Shown: positions 1-8,793, numbered from the stretch's first letter. The stretch: 64,000 nt of DNA from Gluconacetobacter diazotrophicus PA1 5 (GCF_000021325.1 NC_011365.1:1522501-1586500), one strand, 5' to 3'. The notes: generated from the sequence alone by a model not told the origin. Program-made: numbers and translations.

Positions 1-1
1 G

Positions 2-625
2 GTCTGCACCTGCCCGTCACGGGCGCTGATCCATGAATCGGTCTATGACCGGTTCATGGAACGCGCGCTGCGCCGGGTGGCGGCGATCAAACAGGGCAAT
101 CCGCTGGACATGGCGACGATGGTCGGCGCGCAGGCCTCGACCGAGCAGGTCAGCAAGATCCTGAACTATATCGACATCGGACGGCAGGAAGGGGCGGAAC
201 TGCTGATCGGCGGCGCGCGGGCCGAACTGGGCGGCAGCCTGTCGAACGGGTGCTATATCCAGCCCACCGTGTTCAGGGGCGACAACCGGATGCGGATCTT
301 CCAGGAGGAAATCTTCGGCCCCGTCGTCTCGGTCACCACCTTCCGCGACGACGCCGAGGCCGTGGCGCTGGCCAATGACACGCTGTACGGCCTGGGGGCC
401 GGGGTGTGGACCCGCGACATCACCCGGGCCTATCGCATGGGACGCGCCATCAAGGCCGGGCGCGTCTGGACCAACTGCTATCACGCCTATCCGGCGCACG
501 CGGCCTTCGGCGGATACAAGCAATCCGGAATCGGGCGGGAAAACCACCGCATGATGCTGGACCACTACCAGCAGACCAAGAACCTGCTGGTCAGCTACAA
601 GCCGCAGAAGCTGGGTTTCTTCTGA
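2..625 (+). CDS. Aldehyde dehydrogenase, C-terminal part (5' truncated by window edge)
   Basis: This is the C-terminal 207 residues of an NAD(P)-dependent aldehyde dehydrogenase, which oxidises aldehydes to carboxylic acids. The reading frame is already open at base 2 and starts inside the catalytic-cysteine loop (VCTCPSR), so the cysteine nucleophile is encoded in the first codons present. Later conserved parts are visible: the [10 protein letters not shown] block, a glycine-rich [10 protein letters not shown] segment and [12 protein letters not shown] near the end. The CTCPSR loop and the ending resemble the AldB/ExaC group that oxidises acetaldehyde or other alcohol-derived aldehydes, which suits an acetic acid bacterium. 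The exact substrate is an inference. The N-terminal NAD-binding half lies outside the window. Confidence 0.93.
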   Translation, partial: VCTCPSRALIHESVYDRFMERALRRVAAIKQGNPLDMATMVGAQASTEQVSKILNYIDIGRQEGAELLIGGARAELGGSLSNGCYIQPTVFRGDNRMRIFQEEIFGPVVSVTTFRDDAEAVALANDTLYGLGAGVWTRDITRAYRMGRAIKAGRVWTNCYHAYPAHAAFGGYKQSGIGRENHRMMLDHYQQTKNLLVSYKPQKLGFF

Positions 626-636
626 CCACACCCGCT

Positions 637-662
637 GGCGGCACCGGCATGCCGGTGCCGCC
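637..662. terminator. Bidirectional hairpin between convergent genes
   Basis: Perfect 12-bp inverted repeat (GGCGGCACCGGC, AT, GCCGGTGCCGCC) directly after the aldehyde dehydrogenase stop and 4 bases before the porin stop on the other strand. It has no long T run, but its position between convergent genes suits a shared terminator. Confidence 0.65.
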
Positions 663-666
663 GGGA

Positions 667-2277
667 TCAGAAGAACAGGATCGCGCCCGCCGAAACGGTA
701 TTGTCGCGGGCCGAATCCGGACCGTGGGCGTCCGCCTGGGTGTGGGCGTATTCGGCCACCAGCGTCAGCCAGTCCGTCAGGGTGTAGTAGCCGGCCCCGA
801 CTTCCGATTCATTGCGCCGGACCAGCAGCGACGAATCCTCGCCCGGCGCCTGATAGAGGTTGCTGACACCGTAGCTGCCGACCAGCTTGAAATGCTTGGT
901 GAAGGCATAGGACCCCTGGACGTAATAGCCTTCGGAGTCACGCTTGCGGCCGTTGGCGGCCACGCCGTCGAAGAACAGGCCGGTCGTCCCCAGCCCGCTG
1001 CCGCGATAGTAATAGGCCACGCCCTGCGCGCGGCCATAGGTCAGCTTGGCCCCGATTTCGCCGGCTTCCGCCATCGCGCCGCGCCTGGCATCAGTGGGAA
1101 TGTTGGCCCCGGTCAGGTCCTGCTGGTGCTGGACCAGGAAACCGGCCCAGATCCGGCCGCTGAGGTCGCCGGACTTGAAATCGTACGTGACCTTGCCCTG
1201 CACCATCGGCGAACTGTGCTGGATGGACGACGCCGACAGATTGTCGCCCGCATAATTGTATTCGTCCAGCGGCTGGAAGATGCCCACCGACCCCTGGACC
1301 CCGTGGATGACGGGCGAGGCATAGGAAATCTGGGGAATCCAGTCCGCATAGACATAGCCCACGCCGATGCGGCCCAGCGAGGTATTGCCCGGGCTGGCAT
1401 TGCTGCCGACGCTGCCGACGCTGAGCAGCGTCGCGTCGTCCAGGATTGCGTCGGACCCGAACAGCGCCAGGTCGCGGCCGATCTTCACCGTGCCGGCGGA
1501 CTTCGTGCCGGCCGTGATATAGACCTGACGCAGATCGATGCCCGGCGTCCCCAACCCGACCGGGCTGCCGCCCGAATTGGCGTTGAATGCGCCCGGATTG
1601 GCATTGTCGATGCCCGGATACATCCCCAGCACCGCGCCGAGATCGATCCCCGACTGCGTCGTCGTCAGCTTGACGATGAAGCCCGCCGGCAGCAGGCCGT
1701 TGCGGACCGAGGACGAATCGAACCCGCTGCCGCCGGTTGAGAGGCCACCAGCCACCGGGCGGCCGCCGGACGGGCTGTTGTAGCTGTAGAAACCGTTGAT
1801 GAAGCCCGAGAAATTGATATCGACCGGTCCGGCATGGAAGGTCAGCCCCTTGCCGGGAACGTAGTTGGCGATCCTCACGACACTGGGGCTGTCGATCTCG
1901 CTTTGCGCCGCCAGCATGGCCTCCTGCGCGGAACGGGCACTGGCGGCGGCGCTGTCCGCCGCCTGGCGGGCCGCTGCGACCATCGGCGCCATCCGGCCGC
2001 CGGCATCGCCGGCGTCATCGGCCGTGGCAACGGGCACGGGCCGGTCATGATGCGCGGCGGCCGCGTGCCGGGCCGGGCGGACAGGGGCGGCCGTGCGGTG
2101 AAGATGCCTGACCAGCAAGGTCGAATATTCGCCCTGGGTCAGCGCCCCCTTGGCGCGCAGGATATCGAGAAGATCGCTGTAATCGTCAGCCCTGGCGTCG
2201 GCGGGGCACAGCACAGTCACGCCGCCGCCGGTCATGACGGCCGCCAGTCCCACAAGCGCCCAATGTCTTGGCGACAT
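667..2277 (-). CDS. Outer-membrane beta-barrel porin
   Basis: Predicted 536-residue outer-membrane porin for passive uptake of small solutes. The start at 2277 is favoured over an upstream ATG because GGAG lies 8 bases before it and the protein then begins with a signal peptide (MSPRHWALVGLAAVMTGGG and on, with a cleavage site near ADARA). A short segment after the signal, DYSDLLDILRAKGALTQGEY, is typical of the N-terminal region of porins in acetic acid bacteria. The rest is a series of alternating polar/aromatic strands, and the last residue is Phe (AILFF), the usual C-terminal signal for the BAM machinery. Closest in type to phosphate-selective/OprO-like porins. Specificity cannot be read from the sequence. 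Monocistronic, with a plausible promoter just upstream. Confidence 0.85.
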   Translation of the reverse strand: MSPRHWALVGLAAVMTGGGVTVLCPADARADDYSDLLDILRAKGALTQGEYSTLLVRHLHRTAAPVRPARHAAAAHHDRPVPVATADDAGDAGGRMAPMVAAARQAADSAAASARSAQEAMLAAQSEIDSPSVVRIANYVPGKGLTFHAGPVDINFSGFINGFYSYNSPSGGRPVAGGLSTGGSGFDSSSVRNGLLPAGFIVKLTTTQSGIDLGAVLGMYPGIDNANPGAFNANSGGSPVGLGTPGIDLRQVYITAGTKSAGTVKIGRDLALFGSDAILDDATLLSVGSVGSNASPGNTSLGRIGVGYVYADWIPQISYASPVIHGVQGSVGIFQPLDEYNYAGDNLSASSIQHSSPMVQGKVTYDFKSGDLSGRIWAGFLVQHQQDLTGANIPTDARRGAMAEAGEIGAKLTYGRAQGVAYYYRGSGLGTTGLFFDGVAANGRKRDSEGYYVQGSYAFTKHFKLVGSYGVSNLYQAPGEDSSLLVRRNESEVGAGYYTLTDWLTLVAEYAHTQADAHGPDSARDNTVSAGAILFF

Positions 2278-2304
2278 CTGACACACTCCATTATTTTCTA
2301 TTGT

Positions 2305-2333
2305 TTTGTACCCGTTCGCCTGTGTGCCGTGAA
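2305..2333 (-). promoter_or_regulatory. Candidate sigma-70 promoter of the porin gene
   Basis: On the minus strand TTCACG (2333-2328) and TACAAA (2310-2305) are separated by 17 bases, about 28 bases upstream of the porin start. Each hexamer matches consensus at 4 of 6 positions. No mapped start site supports it. Confidence 0.4.
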
Positions 2334-2494
2334 CCGGCACCATGCCTTCAACAGGACATATCCCGGTCACGTTCTGGAGTGCTGTGCCTGCGATTTCGAC
2401 CCGGGAAGAGGGCGCTATATTTCTTGATCGACATGGAATGGCGGTTTACCGGGTCCGACGGACCATCCTGTCCGCTCCTGAACGGGACCGCACC

Positions 2495-2935
2495 ATGCCG
2501 GACATCCGCATCGCGCGCATCGCGCTGGCCGATTGCCTGCCCATCCGGCAGGCGGTCCTGTGGCCGGACCTGCCACGGCAGGCCTGCATCGTGCCCGGGG
2601 ATGCCGACGCCCTGCATTACGGGGCGTTCCTGGCGGGACGGCTGGCGGGGTGCGGGTCGTTCTTCCCCCTCGCCTCCCAAACCGTGCGGCTGCGCAAATG
2701 CGCGATCATGCCGGACGTCCAGAGGCGGGGACTCGGCAGCAGGCTGCTGCGCGTCGCGTTCGCGGAGCTGCGGCAGGCGGGCTATGCGACGGTCACGCTG
2801 GACGCGCGCCTGACGGCGGTGGACTTCTATCGCCGTTTCGGGCTGGAGCCGCACGGCGCGCCCTTCGTCAGGAGCGGCCTGGAGTATGTCACGGTCGGCG
2901 GCGCGCTGCCGGGGGGAATTGACCGGCCGCGATGA
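2495..2935 (+). CDS. GNAT-family N-acetyltransferase
   Basis: Predicted 146-residue acetyl-CoA-dependent N-acetyltransferase. The acetyl-CoA pyrophosphate-binding loop is clear at residues 76-84 (QRRGLGSRL), preceded by the strand RLRKCAIMP, and the C-terminal half has the usual FYRRFGLEP segment of the fold. The full length fits a single GNAT domain. The frame stays open upstream to another ATG at 2342, but that stretch looks non-coding (it covers the porin promoter region), so the ATG at 2495 is preferred. The ribosome-binding site is weak. ElaA/small-molecule acetyltransferase types are the nearest in style. The substrate is not deducible. It stands alone between two divergently or independently transcribed genes. 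Confidence 0.85.
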   Translation: MPDIRIARIALADCLPIRQAVLWPDLPRQACIVPGDADALHYGAFLAGRLAGCGSFFPLASQTVRLRKCAIMPDVQRRGLGSRLLRVAFAELRQAGYATVTLDARLTAVDFYRRFGLEPHGAPFVRSGLEYVTVGGALPGGIDRPR

Positions 2936-3024
2936 ATGGCGTTAGCTGCCGCGCATGACCACGATGCCCTTCCTGTCCGGACTGTATTACGCGCCGCATT
3001 CATAGCGGCGGGGGATGAATCATG

Positions 3025-3054
3025 GTTCAACCGCTGCGTCGTCAGCGGTTGAAC
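3025..3054. terminator. Perfect 12-bp stem-loop, probable terminator of the GNAT gene
   Basis: Perfect inverted repeat GTTCAACCGCTG / CAGCGGTTGAAC around the loop CGTCGT, 90 bases after the GNAT stop and 45 bases before the next gene's preferred start. No T tract follows, so it could also be an operator or an mRNA leader hairpin. Confidence 0.5.
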
Positions 3055-3098
3055 GGTCTGGACCATTCGTGACGACGCGGCTTTTCGAAAGCCCAGTC

Positions 3099-3872
3099 AT
3101 GTCAGACAGATGGTTCCTATCTACCCAACCCGTGACCGGCCTGGTCGGCTTCGGCGCCTTCGGACGGCTGATCGCGGCCCACCTGCGCGCCCATTGCCGC
3201 ATCCGGGTATACGACCCCGCCCTGCCCCGGGGGACCGACATCCCGATGGCCGGGGTCGAAGCCGGATCGCTGGCCCAGGCCGCGTCCTGCCCGATCGTCA
3301 TCCTGGCCGTTCCGGTCACGGCGCTGGAGGAAACGGTCCGCGCGATCCGGCCGTACCTGGTCCGTCATGCGTTGGTCGTCGATGTGGGATCGGTCAAGGT
3401 CGTGCCGGCGCGGATCATGTGCCAGGAATTGCCCGATCACGTGCGGATCGTCGCCACCCATCCGCTGTTCGGCCCGCAGAGCGCACGGGACGGCATCGCG
3501 GGGCATCGCATCGCGGTCTGCCCGCTGCGCGGCACGCGGGCCGGCCGGCTGGTCGCCTTCCTGCGCCGTACGCTGGGGCTGCGCGTCATCCTGACCACGC
3601 CGGACGCCCATGACCGCGACGCCGCGACGGCGCAGGGCCTGACGCATCTGCTGGCGCGGGTCCTGGTCGGGATGGAGCCCCTGCCCGCGCGGATCACCAC
3701 ACGCAGTTTCGAGCATCTGCGTGCCGCCGCCGGCATGGTCCGGCACGATGCGCCGGAGGTGTACCACGCCATCGCGCACCTGAACCCCTATTCCAGCGCG
3801 GTACGCGACCGGTTCTTCGCGATCGCGCGCCAAGTCGAGGACGAATGCGCCGCCGCCGGCCCGGCCCCGTAG
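3099..3872 (+). CDS. Prephenate/arogenate dehydrogenase-like protein
   Basis: Predicted 257-residue NAD(P)-dependent dehydrogenase of the TyrA type, which decarboxylates prephenate or arogenate toward tyrosine in the cytosol. It begins with a Rossmann dinucleotide fold: GFGAFG at residues 17-22, then a strand ending in Asp (RIRVYDPA). The middle contains the family's VDVGSVK and ATHPLFGP segments, which line the active site in TyrA proteins. A helical dimerisation part follows. An ATG 84 bases upstream is in frame, but that extension would encode a perfect hairpin and looks non-coding. The protein is on the short side for TyrA. It could instead be a related 6-phosphogluconate-dehydrogenase-fold enzyme, but the HPLFGP motif argues for TyrA. 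Confidence 0.78.
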   Translation: MSDRWFLSTQPVTGLVGFGAFGRLIAAHLRAHCRIRVYDPALPRGTDIPMAGVEAGSLAQAASCPIVILAVPVTALEETVRAIRPYLVRHALVVDVGSVKVVPARIMCQELPDHVRIVATHPLFGPQSARDGIAGHRIAVCPLRGTRAGRLVAFLRRTLGLRVILTTPDAHDRDAATAQGLTHLLARVLVGMEPLPARITTRSFEHLRAAAGMVRHDAPEVYHAIAHLNPYSSAVRDRFFAIARQVEDECAAAGPAP

Positions 3873-3877
3873 GGCGA

Positions 3878-3892
3878 CGGACCGGCGGTCCG
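3878..3892. terminator. Short hairpin between convergent genes
   Basis: CGGACC, GGC, GGTCCG lies in the 26 bases between the stops of the TyrA-like gene and the DUF892 gene on the opposite strand. The short GC stem has no T run, so it is a weak bidirectional terminator candidate. Confidence 0.35.
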
Positions 3893-3898
3893 GACCCG

Positions 3899-4405
3899 TC
3901 AGGCCGCGGCGGCGTGGTTCAGCCGCTGTTCGGCCAGTTGGGTCAGGGCCTGGTCGGCCTGGCGTTCCTCCTGCAACGTCTCGCCCAGGATCGACGCGCA
4001 ATCGGCCCGGCCCAGTTCCTTGGCCCAGGCGATCAGGGTGCCGTAGCGGGTGATCTCGTAATGCTCCACGGCCTGGCTCGAGGCGGCGATGGCGGCGTCG
4101 AGCACGCCCTTGTCCGCGACTTCGCCCGAAATTTCCTCGGCCTCGTCGATGATCCCGTCGATCGCGGGACATTTGACGGTACTGGGTTCGATGTCCTGCA
4201 TCCTGAAGACGTTCTCCAGGCGCGTGACGTGGTTGCGGGTCTGTTCCAGGTGCATCTGCAGCCCGTTCTTCAGTTCGGGCGAAGTCGCCTTGTCGATCAG
4301 GGCCGGCATGGCCTTCACGATGCGCTTTTCGGCGTACAGCACATCCTTCAGTTGATGGACGAACAGATCCTGCATGGTCTGGATGTCGCGAGTGAAGAGA
4401 CCCAT
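3899..4405 (-). CDS. Ferritin-like DUF892 (YciE/YciF-type) protein
   Basis: A 168-residue helical protein of the DUF892 family, a ferritin-like four-helix bundle known from E. coli YciE/YciF and linked to stress conditions. Residues 10-30 carry the family start (QDLFVHQLKDVLYAEKRIVK), and metal-ligand-type Glu/His positions recur in the helices (LEQTRNHVTRLE, EAEEISGE, EHYEITRYGTL). The start at 4405 has a strong GGAGGA seven bases upstream. An in-frame upstream ATG would add 27 residues with no family character. A biochemical function is not established for the family. It is convergent with the TyrA-like gene and divergent from the gene at 4609. Confidence 0.9.
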   Translation of the reverse strand: MGLFTRDIQTMQDLFVHQLKDVLYAEKRIVKAMPALIDKATSPELKNGLQMHLEQTRNHVTRLENVFRMQDIEPSTVKCPAIDGIIDEAEEISGEVADKGVLDAAIAASSQAVEHYEITRYGTLIAWAKELGRADCASILGETLQEERQADQALTQLAEQRLNHAAAA

Positions 4406-4608
4406 TGGCGTGTCCTCCAGTTCCGATTCCGACACCATCCGCGCGCGCATGTCCGGCGGACGGAGTCGGGCGTCCTGGCACGGCATGTGCCAGGATCGCG
4501 AGGTCGGCCCGGCCCGGGTGATTTTAAAGGTCGTGTTACAAACACGTGATATCGGCGCCCGCCGGAGCCGCTAACATGTCCTGTCGCCAGAGCAAGGAGC
4601 ATGCGATC

Positions 4609-4971
4609 ATGACCTATACCGATCCGGTCCATTATATCGTCGCGGATGCAAGGACCGCCCGTATCCTGCATCACGACAGCCACGGCATGCACACGGTCGA
4701 GACGCTGGAGGCGGGCACGGAGGCCGACGCCGCCGCGCGATTCGCCGCGACGATCGCAAGCCGACTGAACCAGGTCGGCGAAGGGACGGTGCCGGGCCGC
4801 TACGTGCTGGCCGCGCCGGCGCACCTTCTGCACGACATCCGCGCCCGGCTGGACAAGGACGCGCTGGACCGGCTGCTGGCGGACGTGCCCAGGGACCTGG
4901 CGCACCTGCCCGACCATGCGCTGATCGAACATTTCGACATCCCCGCCACCGGCTGGCCCGCAAAGACCTGA
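4609..4971 (+). CDS. Small host-attachment-protein-like (baeRF-type) protein
   Basis: A 120-residue protein whose first half (HYIVADARTARIL, then a short variable region) resembles the N-terminal part of the bacterial host-attachment/eRF1-like family. The second half (YVLAAPAHLLHDIRARL, then DLAHLPDHALIEHF) has the matching pattern found in these small proteins. AAGGAG lies 9 bases before the ATG at 4609, which decides the start over two upstream in-frame ATGs. The family's role is unclear. The host-attachment name comes from an Agrobacterium assignment. It is divergent from the DUF892 gene, and the two may be co-regulated stress genes, which is an inference. Confidence 0.75.
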   Translation: MTYTDPVHYIVADARTARILHHDSHGMHTVETLEAGTEADAAARFAATIASRLNQVGEGTVPGRYVLAAPAHLLHDIRARLDKDALDRLLADVPRDLAHLPDHALIEHFDIPATGWPAKT

Positions 4972-5005
4972 CAAGCACGCCCTTTTCCGCGTCAATACTG
5001 CCGCC

Positions 5006-5020
5006 GGGCCATCCTGGCCC
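5006..5020 (+). terminator. Weak hairpin after the host-attachment-like gene
   Basis: GGGCCA, TCC, TGGCCC, 35 bases after the stop. A short GC stem with no T run. The remaining 218 bases to the kup stop hold nothing I can support as a gene. Confidence 0.3.
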
Positions 5021-5238
5021 GACCACGAGGACCGGCGTTCCCGCCCCGACAGAAACGGGCATGTCGGCCACAATGCCGGCGATGTCGGCGACGACCCGGT
5101 CACGCTGATGGTCATCCAGCTGGACGAACCGCCCACCGTCGATCGTCCCTGCCGCTTCAGGTAGACGTCCGATCATACCGCGATCCAGGCTCGCGATACC
5201 GGTAATCCGTTCCTGATTTTTTCAGAAAAGAAGAATCC

Positions 5239-7188
5239 TCAAAGCGCGATCCTGCGACCGATCTGCACCAGCCGCTCGGGGGGCAGTTCGAAACTGTCCA
5301 CGGCGCGATTCGCGTTGCGATACAGGAAGGCGAAGACCGGTCTCTCCCACCGCCGCAGCAGCGAATAGGTCGCGCTGTTCGCATTGCGCGCCACCTCGTC
5401 ATGTTCCGCGATAAAGATGGCTTCATCGGGCGAGATCGGTGCCCCATCTTCGGCGGCAAGCTGGAGCGCGGGCAGAAGCGCGGGCGCTTCCATGAAGCCG
5501 TAGCGCACGGTGACATGCACCAGCATGTCCTCGAAGATCCGGTGGTCGATGCGCTCACTGATCGGAACGCGCGGCGTCGTGCGGTCGAATATCACGCTGA
5601 GTGTCATGACGCGTTCGGGCAGGGCGCCGAATTGGCGTACATGCAGGGCGATATTGGGCGGAATCGGTTTATCGAGGGACGACAGGAAGACGAGGTTGCC
5701 CGGGGTGCGGGGAATATTCGCCTTGGCCAACTGGGCGCGAAGGGCATCCGGCGTCACCGCCGCCGTGTTTCCGGCATCATGCAGCGCCTCCTGGCCCCGG
5801 CGCCAGATGCTCATGATGCCATAGACGGTGATGCCCGCCAGCAGGGGAAGGTACCCCCCTTGCGTCAGCTTCAGCAGGTTTGCCGAAAGAAACGCCACGT
5901 CGACCACCAGGAAGCACGCGACCAGGGTCACGACCGCGACGACCGGCCAGTGCCGCCGGCGTTTGAGGTAAGCGCCGAACAGCAGGGTCGTCAGCAGCAT
6001 GGTCGCGGACACCGCCATGCCGTACGCGCCGGCCAGCCGGCTTGAACTTCCGAAAAAGGCCGTCAGCGCCACCGTCAGGACCATAATGATCCAGTTCAGC
6101 GTCGGAACGTAGATCTGGCCGTATTCCTTCGCGGATGTCTGCAGGATGCGCATGCCGGGAAACCACCCGAGCTGCACGGCCTGCCGGGTAATGGAAAATA
6201 CCCCGGTGATGACGGCCTGGCTGGCAATGATGGTGGCGCACGTGGCCAGCGCGACGATCGCCCAGATCGCGACCGTGCCGCCCGCTTTCGGCACGATGGC
6301 GTAGAACGGATTGGCCGGAAGCGTGTGGGCATCCATAAGCGCCGACGCCTGACCGGCGTAGCACAGCACCAGGGCCGGCAGAACGATGGCGAACCAGGCC
6401 AGCCGGACCGATCCGCGCCCGACACTGCCCATGTCGGCGTAAAGCGCTTCCGCCCCCGTCACGGTCAGGAAGACGCCGCCCAGCAGCAGCAGGCTGTGCC
6501 GGCCGTTCCGGTGCAGGAAATCGATGGCATAGGCCGGGTCGATCGCGGCAAGGACGCCGGGGTGCCGCAGGCAGGCGATCAGGCCCAGCACCCCGATGGT
6601 GACGAACCAGACGAGCATGACCGGCCCGAACAGGTTGCCGATCAGCGAGGTGCCCGCGCGCTGCGCCACGAACAGGGCGACCAGCACCCCCAGCGCACAG
6701 GGCAGCACCACATGCCGCAGGGCCGGATCGGCGACCTGCATGCCCTCCATGGCGCTGAGTACCGAAATCGAGGGGGTCAGGATGCTGTCCCCGAACAGCA
6801 GCGCGCCCCCGAAGAGGCCGGCGGCGAGCAGTCCCCTTTGCAGCGATGAGGAAAACAGGCGCCGATAGGCGGGAATGCGCCGGGCGTCGTCGGCCTGCCG
6901 GGCGCCGGTCACCACGGCGGTGAGCGCCAGGACGCCGCCCTCGCCATTATTGTCGGCCCGCATGACCAGCAGGGCGTATTTGAAGGCGACGACAAGCAGG
7001 ATCGTCCAGAGGACGAGCGAGAGGACCCCCATGATCTCCGGGGGCGTGATCGTCTGGCCCTCGTCCTGAAGGACGGTCTGCATGGCGTAGAGCGGACTGG
7101 TGCCGATGTCGCCGAAGACGATCCCCAGCGCCATCAGGGTGGTGGTCGTCAAACCTTGTTTGTCCTGGCTTTTCCGGTCACCGGGCAA
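5239..7188 (-). CDS. kup: Kup-type low-affinity potassium transporter
   Basis: A 649-residue inner-membrane K+/H+ symporter of the Kup/HAK/KUP family. The N-terminal family signature is clear (ALGIVFGDIGTSPLYA near residues 20-35), followed by about 12 hydrophobic segments to roughly residue 450 and a soluble C-terminal domain with NIALHVRQFGALP and a family-typical HVTVRYGFME segment. Length matches the family. The start is TTG: no in-frame ATG or GTG precedes it before a stop, and GAGGA sits 7 bases upstream. It is divergent from the glycosyltransferase gene with about 200 bases between. Confidence 0.96.
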   Translation of the reverse strand: MPGDRKSQDKQGLTTTTLMALGIVFGDIGTSPLYAMQTVLQDEGQTITPPEIMGVLSLVLWTILLVVAFKYALLVMRADNNGEGGVLALTAVVTGARQADDARRIPAYRRLFSSSLQRGLLAAGLFGGALLFGDSILTPSISVLSAMEGMQVADPALRHVVLPCALGVLVALFVAQRAGTSLIGNLFGPVMLVWFVTIGVLGLIACLRHPGVLAAIDPAYAIDFLHRNGRHSLLLLGGVFLTVTGAEALYADMGSVGRGSVRLAWFAIVLPALVLCYAGQASALMDAHTLPANPFYAIVPKAGGTVAIWAIVALATCATIIASQAVITGVFSITRQAVQLGWFPGMRILQTSAKEYGQIYVPTLNWIIMVLTVALTAFFGSSSRLAGAYGMAVSATMLLTTLLFGAYLKRRRHWPVVAVVTLVACFLVVDVAFLSANLLKLTQGGYLPLLAGITVYGIMSIWRRGQEALHDAGNTAAVTPDALRAQLAKANIPRTPGNLVFLSSLDKPIPPNIALHVRQFGALPERVMTLSVIFDRTTPRVPISERIDHRIFEDMLVHVTVRYGFMEAPALLPALQLAAEDGAPISPDEAIFIAEHDEVARNANSATYSLLRRWERPVFAFLYRNANRAVDSFELPPERLVQIGRRIAL

Positions 7189-7394
7189 TGGGGCATCCTC
7201 GTTTCATGTTTCGAAGCGATCAATCTCTTCATTTTATGGCAGGATTTTAGTGCGCCAGGAATGAATGAGGCCTTATCGGGCCATCCACCGTTTATGGCCC
7301 CGCTTCCGGACCCCGCTTCTGGACACGGATGGACGTTCCCGGTCATATGCCCCGCATGAGGACCCCCCGCCCAGACACCACGCGGATTTCGAGC

Positions 7395-8738
7395 ATGACA
7401 CAGGCCGGCCCGGCCGGTTCCGGGCCCGGTGCCGGGATGAAGATCCTGTTCGCGTTCGAAAATCCGCTGCCCAGCACCGAGGCCGACGCCGAAGTCTTCG
7501 TCACCACCGCGCGCTACCTGGCGCCGCTGGTCGCGCGGGCATGGCTGCACGTGCCGATGCGCGACCGCGCGGCCTGCGCCGCATTGCAGCAGGCCATGGG
7601 GCAGCAGGCCACAGGGCAGCAGGGCATGGGCCGGCAGGCGACGGACCTGTCGGTGATACGGGCGTGGGCGCCGCCGGCGCCGGCCGGGTTGCGGCACCTG
7701 GCCTGCGGGCTGACGATCGTCTGGCGCCGCGCGTTCCGTCAGGCGAGTTTCGTCTATACGCGCAACCTGTGGATCGCGTGGGTGTCCATCCTGTTCCGCC
7801 AGCGCGTGGTCTTCGACCATTACCGCCCCTGGCCCGACCAGATTCCGCCCCTGCGCCGCTGGCTGCACCGGCTGATGTGCCATGAACGGTTCGTCATCAA
7901 TATCTGCCATTCCGATTATACGCGGCAGAAATATCTGGACCTGGGCATTCCCGCCGAAAAACTGCACTGCATCCGCAACGGCTTCGAACCCGGACGGCTG
8001 CGCACGCCCATGGCGGCCGACGCCGCCCGGCGGGCGCTGGACATCCCGGCCGATGCCAGGACCGTGGTCTATACCGGCCGCGTCAACCACAAGAAGGGCC
8101 TGCCGGTGGTGATCGAGGCCGCCCGCATGCTGCCCGACCTGCTGTTCATCCTGGTCGGTTCATACGGCGAGGGGCCGATCGAGGACATGGCCCGCGACCT
8201 GCCCAACGTGCGCATCGTGCCGTTCCAGCCGCCGGAGGTCCTGAGCCAGTACGTGTTCGCCGCCGACGTGCTGCTGATCCCGCCATCGCTGCAGCCGCTG
8301 GCACGCTATGGATCGACCGTGCTGCCGCTGAAGCTGTTCTTCTACATGGCGTCGGGCCGTCCGATCCTGGCCGGCAACACCCCGGATGTGCGCGAGGTCC
8401 TGCGCCACGACCAAAATGCCTGGCTCTGCCAGCCGGATTCTCCGCCGGCCCTGGCCGATGCCCTGCGCCGGCTGATGGACGACCCCGCCCTGTCCACGCG
8501 CCTGGCCGCGACCGCGCTGGCCGAAAGCCAGGCCCTGACATGGGATGCGCGGGCAAACCGCATCATCGCCGCCATCGCGGAACGCATGACGGCGCCATCC
8601 ACCCCCGCCGGTGTCTGGGACGGCGCGCAGCGTCGGGCCTGGCGGCGGCAATCCTGGCGGTGGCTGGTGCACCTGCTGCGCACCGGGTCGCCCGTCCTGC
8701 CGCCCGACACGATCCAGGGCGACCCCGCCCCGCCCTGA
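7395..8738 (+). CDS. Glycosyltransferase family 4
   Basis: A 447-residue GT-B-fold glycosyltransferase. The C-terminal nucleotide-sugar domain is well marked: VVYTGRVNHKKGLPVVIEA, then GSYGEGP, then the acidic/glycine region near YGSTVLPLKLFFYMASGRP, typical of GT4 enzymes that build polysaccharide or glycolipid. The N-terminal acceptor domain starts with MKILFAFENP. The real start could be there (7437). The ATG at 7395 is chosen because a GGA lies 8 bases before it. A Gln/Gly-rich insert near residues 64-83 is made by a tandem DNA repeat (see 7584-7643). Donor and acceptor are unknown. The next gene pair (lptFG) concerns LPS export, but the 175-base gap and an own promoter separate them. Confidence 0.88.
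   Translation: MTQAGPAGSGPGAGMKILFAFENPLPSTEADAEVFVTTARYLAPLVARAWLHVPMRDRAACAALQQAMGQQATGQQGMGRQATDLSVIRAWAPPAPAGLRHLACGLTIVWRRAFRQASFVYTRNLWIAWVSILFRQRVVFDHYRPWPDQIPPLRRWLHRLMCHERFVINICHSDYTRQKYLDLGIPAEKLHCIRNGFEPGRLRTPMAADAARRALDIPADARTVVYTGRVNHKKGLPVVIEAARMLPDLLFILVGSYGEGPIEDMARDLPNVRIVPFQPPEVLSQYVFAADVLLIPPSLQPLARYGSTVLPLKLFFYMASGRPILAGNTPDVREVLRHDQNAWLCQPDSPPALADALRRLMDDPALSTRLAATALAESQALTWDARANRIIAAIAERMTAPSTPAGVWDGAQRRAWRRQSWRWLVHLLRTGSPVLPPDTIQGDPAPP
7584..7643 (+). repeat. Four 15-bp tandem repeats inside the glycosyltransferase gene
   Basis: Four imperfect copies of a 15-bp unit close to GGGCAGCAGGCCACA (7584, 7599, 7614, 7629). Because the unit is a multiple of three, copies add QQAMG-like pentapeptides without breaking the frame. 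Such an array can change copy number by slippage. Confidence 0.75.
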
Positions 8739-8764
8739 AGCCGGTGGCCGGGCGTGCGCGGCGT

Positions 8765-8793
8765 TTGACGGTGGGGGTAGCGATGAATATGAT
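8765..8793 (+). promoter_or_regulatory. Near-consensus sigma-70 promoter for lptFG
   Basis: TTGACG (8765-8770) and TATGAT (8788-8793) are separated by exactly 17 bases, each matching consensus at 5 of 6 positions. It lies about 120 bases upstream of lptF, in the gap after the glycosyltransferase, so the lpt operon probably has its own constitutive promoter. Confidence 0.65.

Noticed and set aside
3015-3098. 28-residue N-terminal extension of the TyrA-like protein
   Set aside because: It would translate through a perfect hairpin, shows no family sequence, and a good ATG exists at 3099.
4972-5238. Possible remnant coding sequence between the host-attachment-like gene and kup
   Set aside because: Short open stretches exist in several frames but none has a start site or recognisable motif.
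7178-7207. A nine-residue open frame (MKRGCPIAR) overlapping the kup start, like a leader peptide
   Set aside because: It has no ribosome-binding site of its own and could easily arise by chance; the GAGGA inside it fits the kup TTG.
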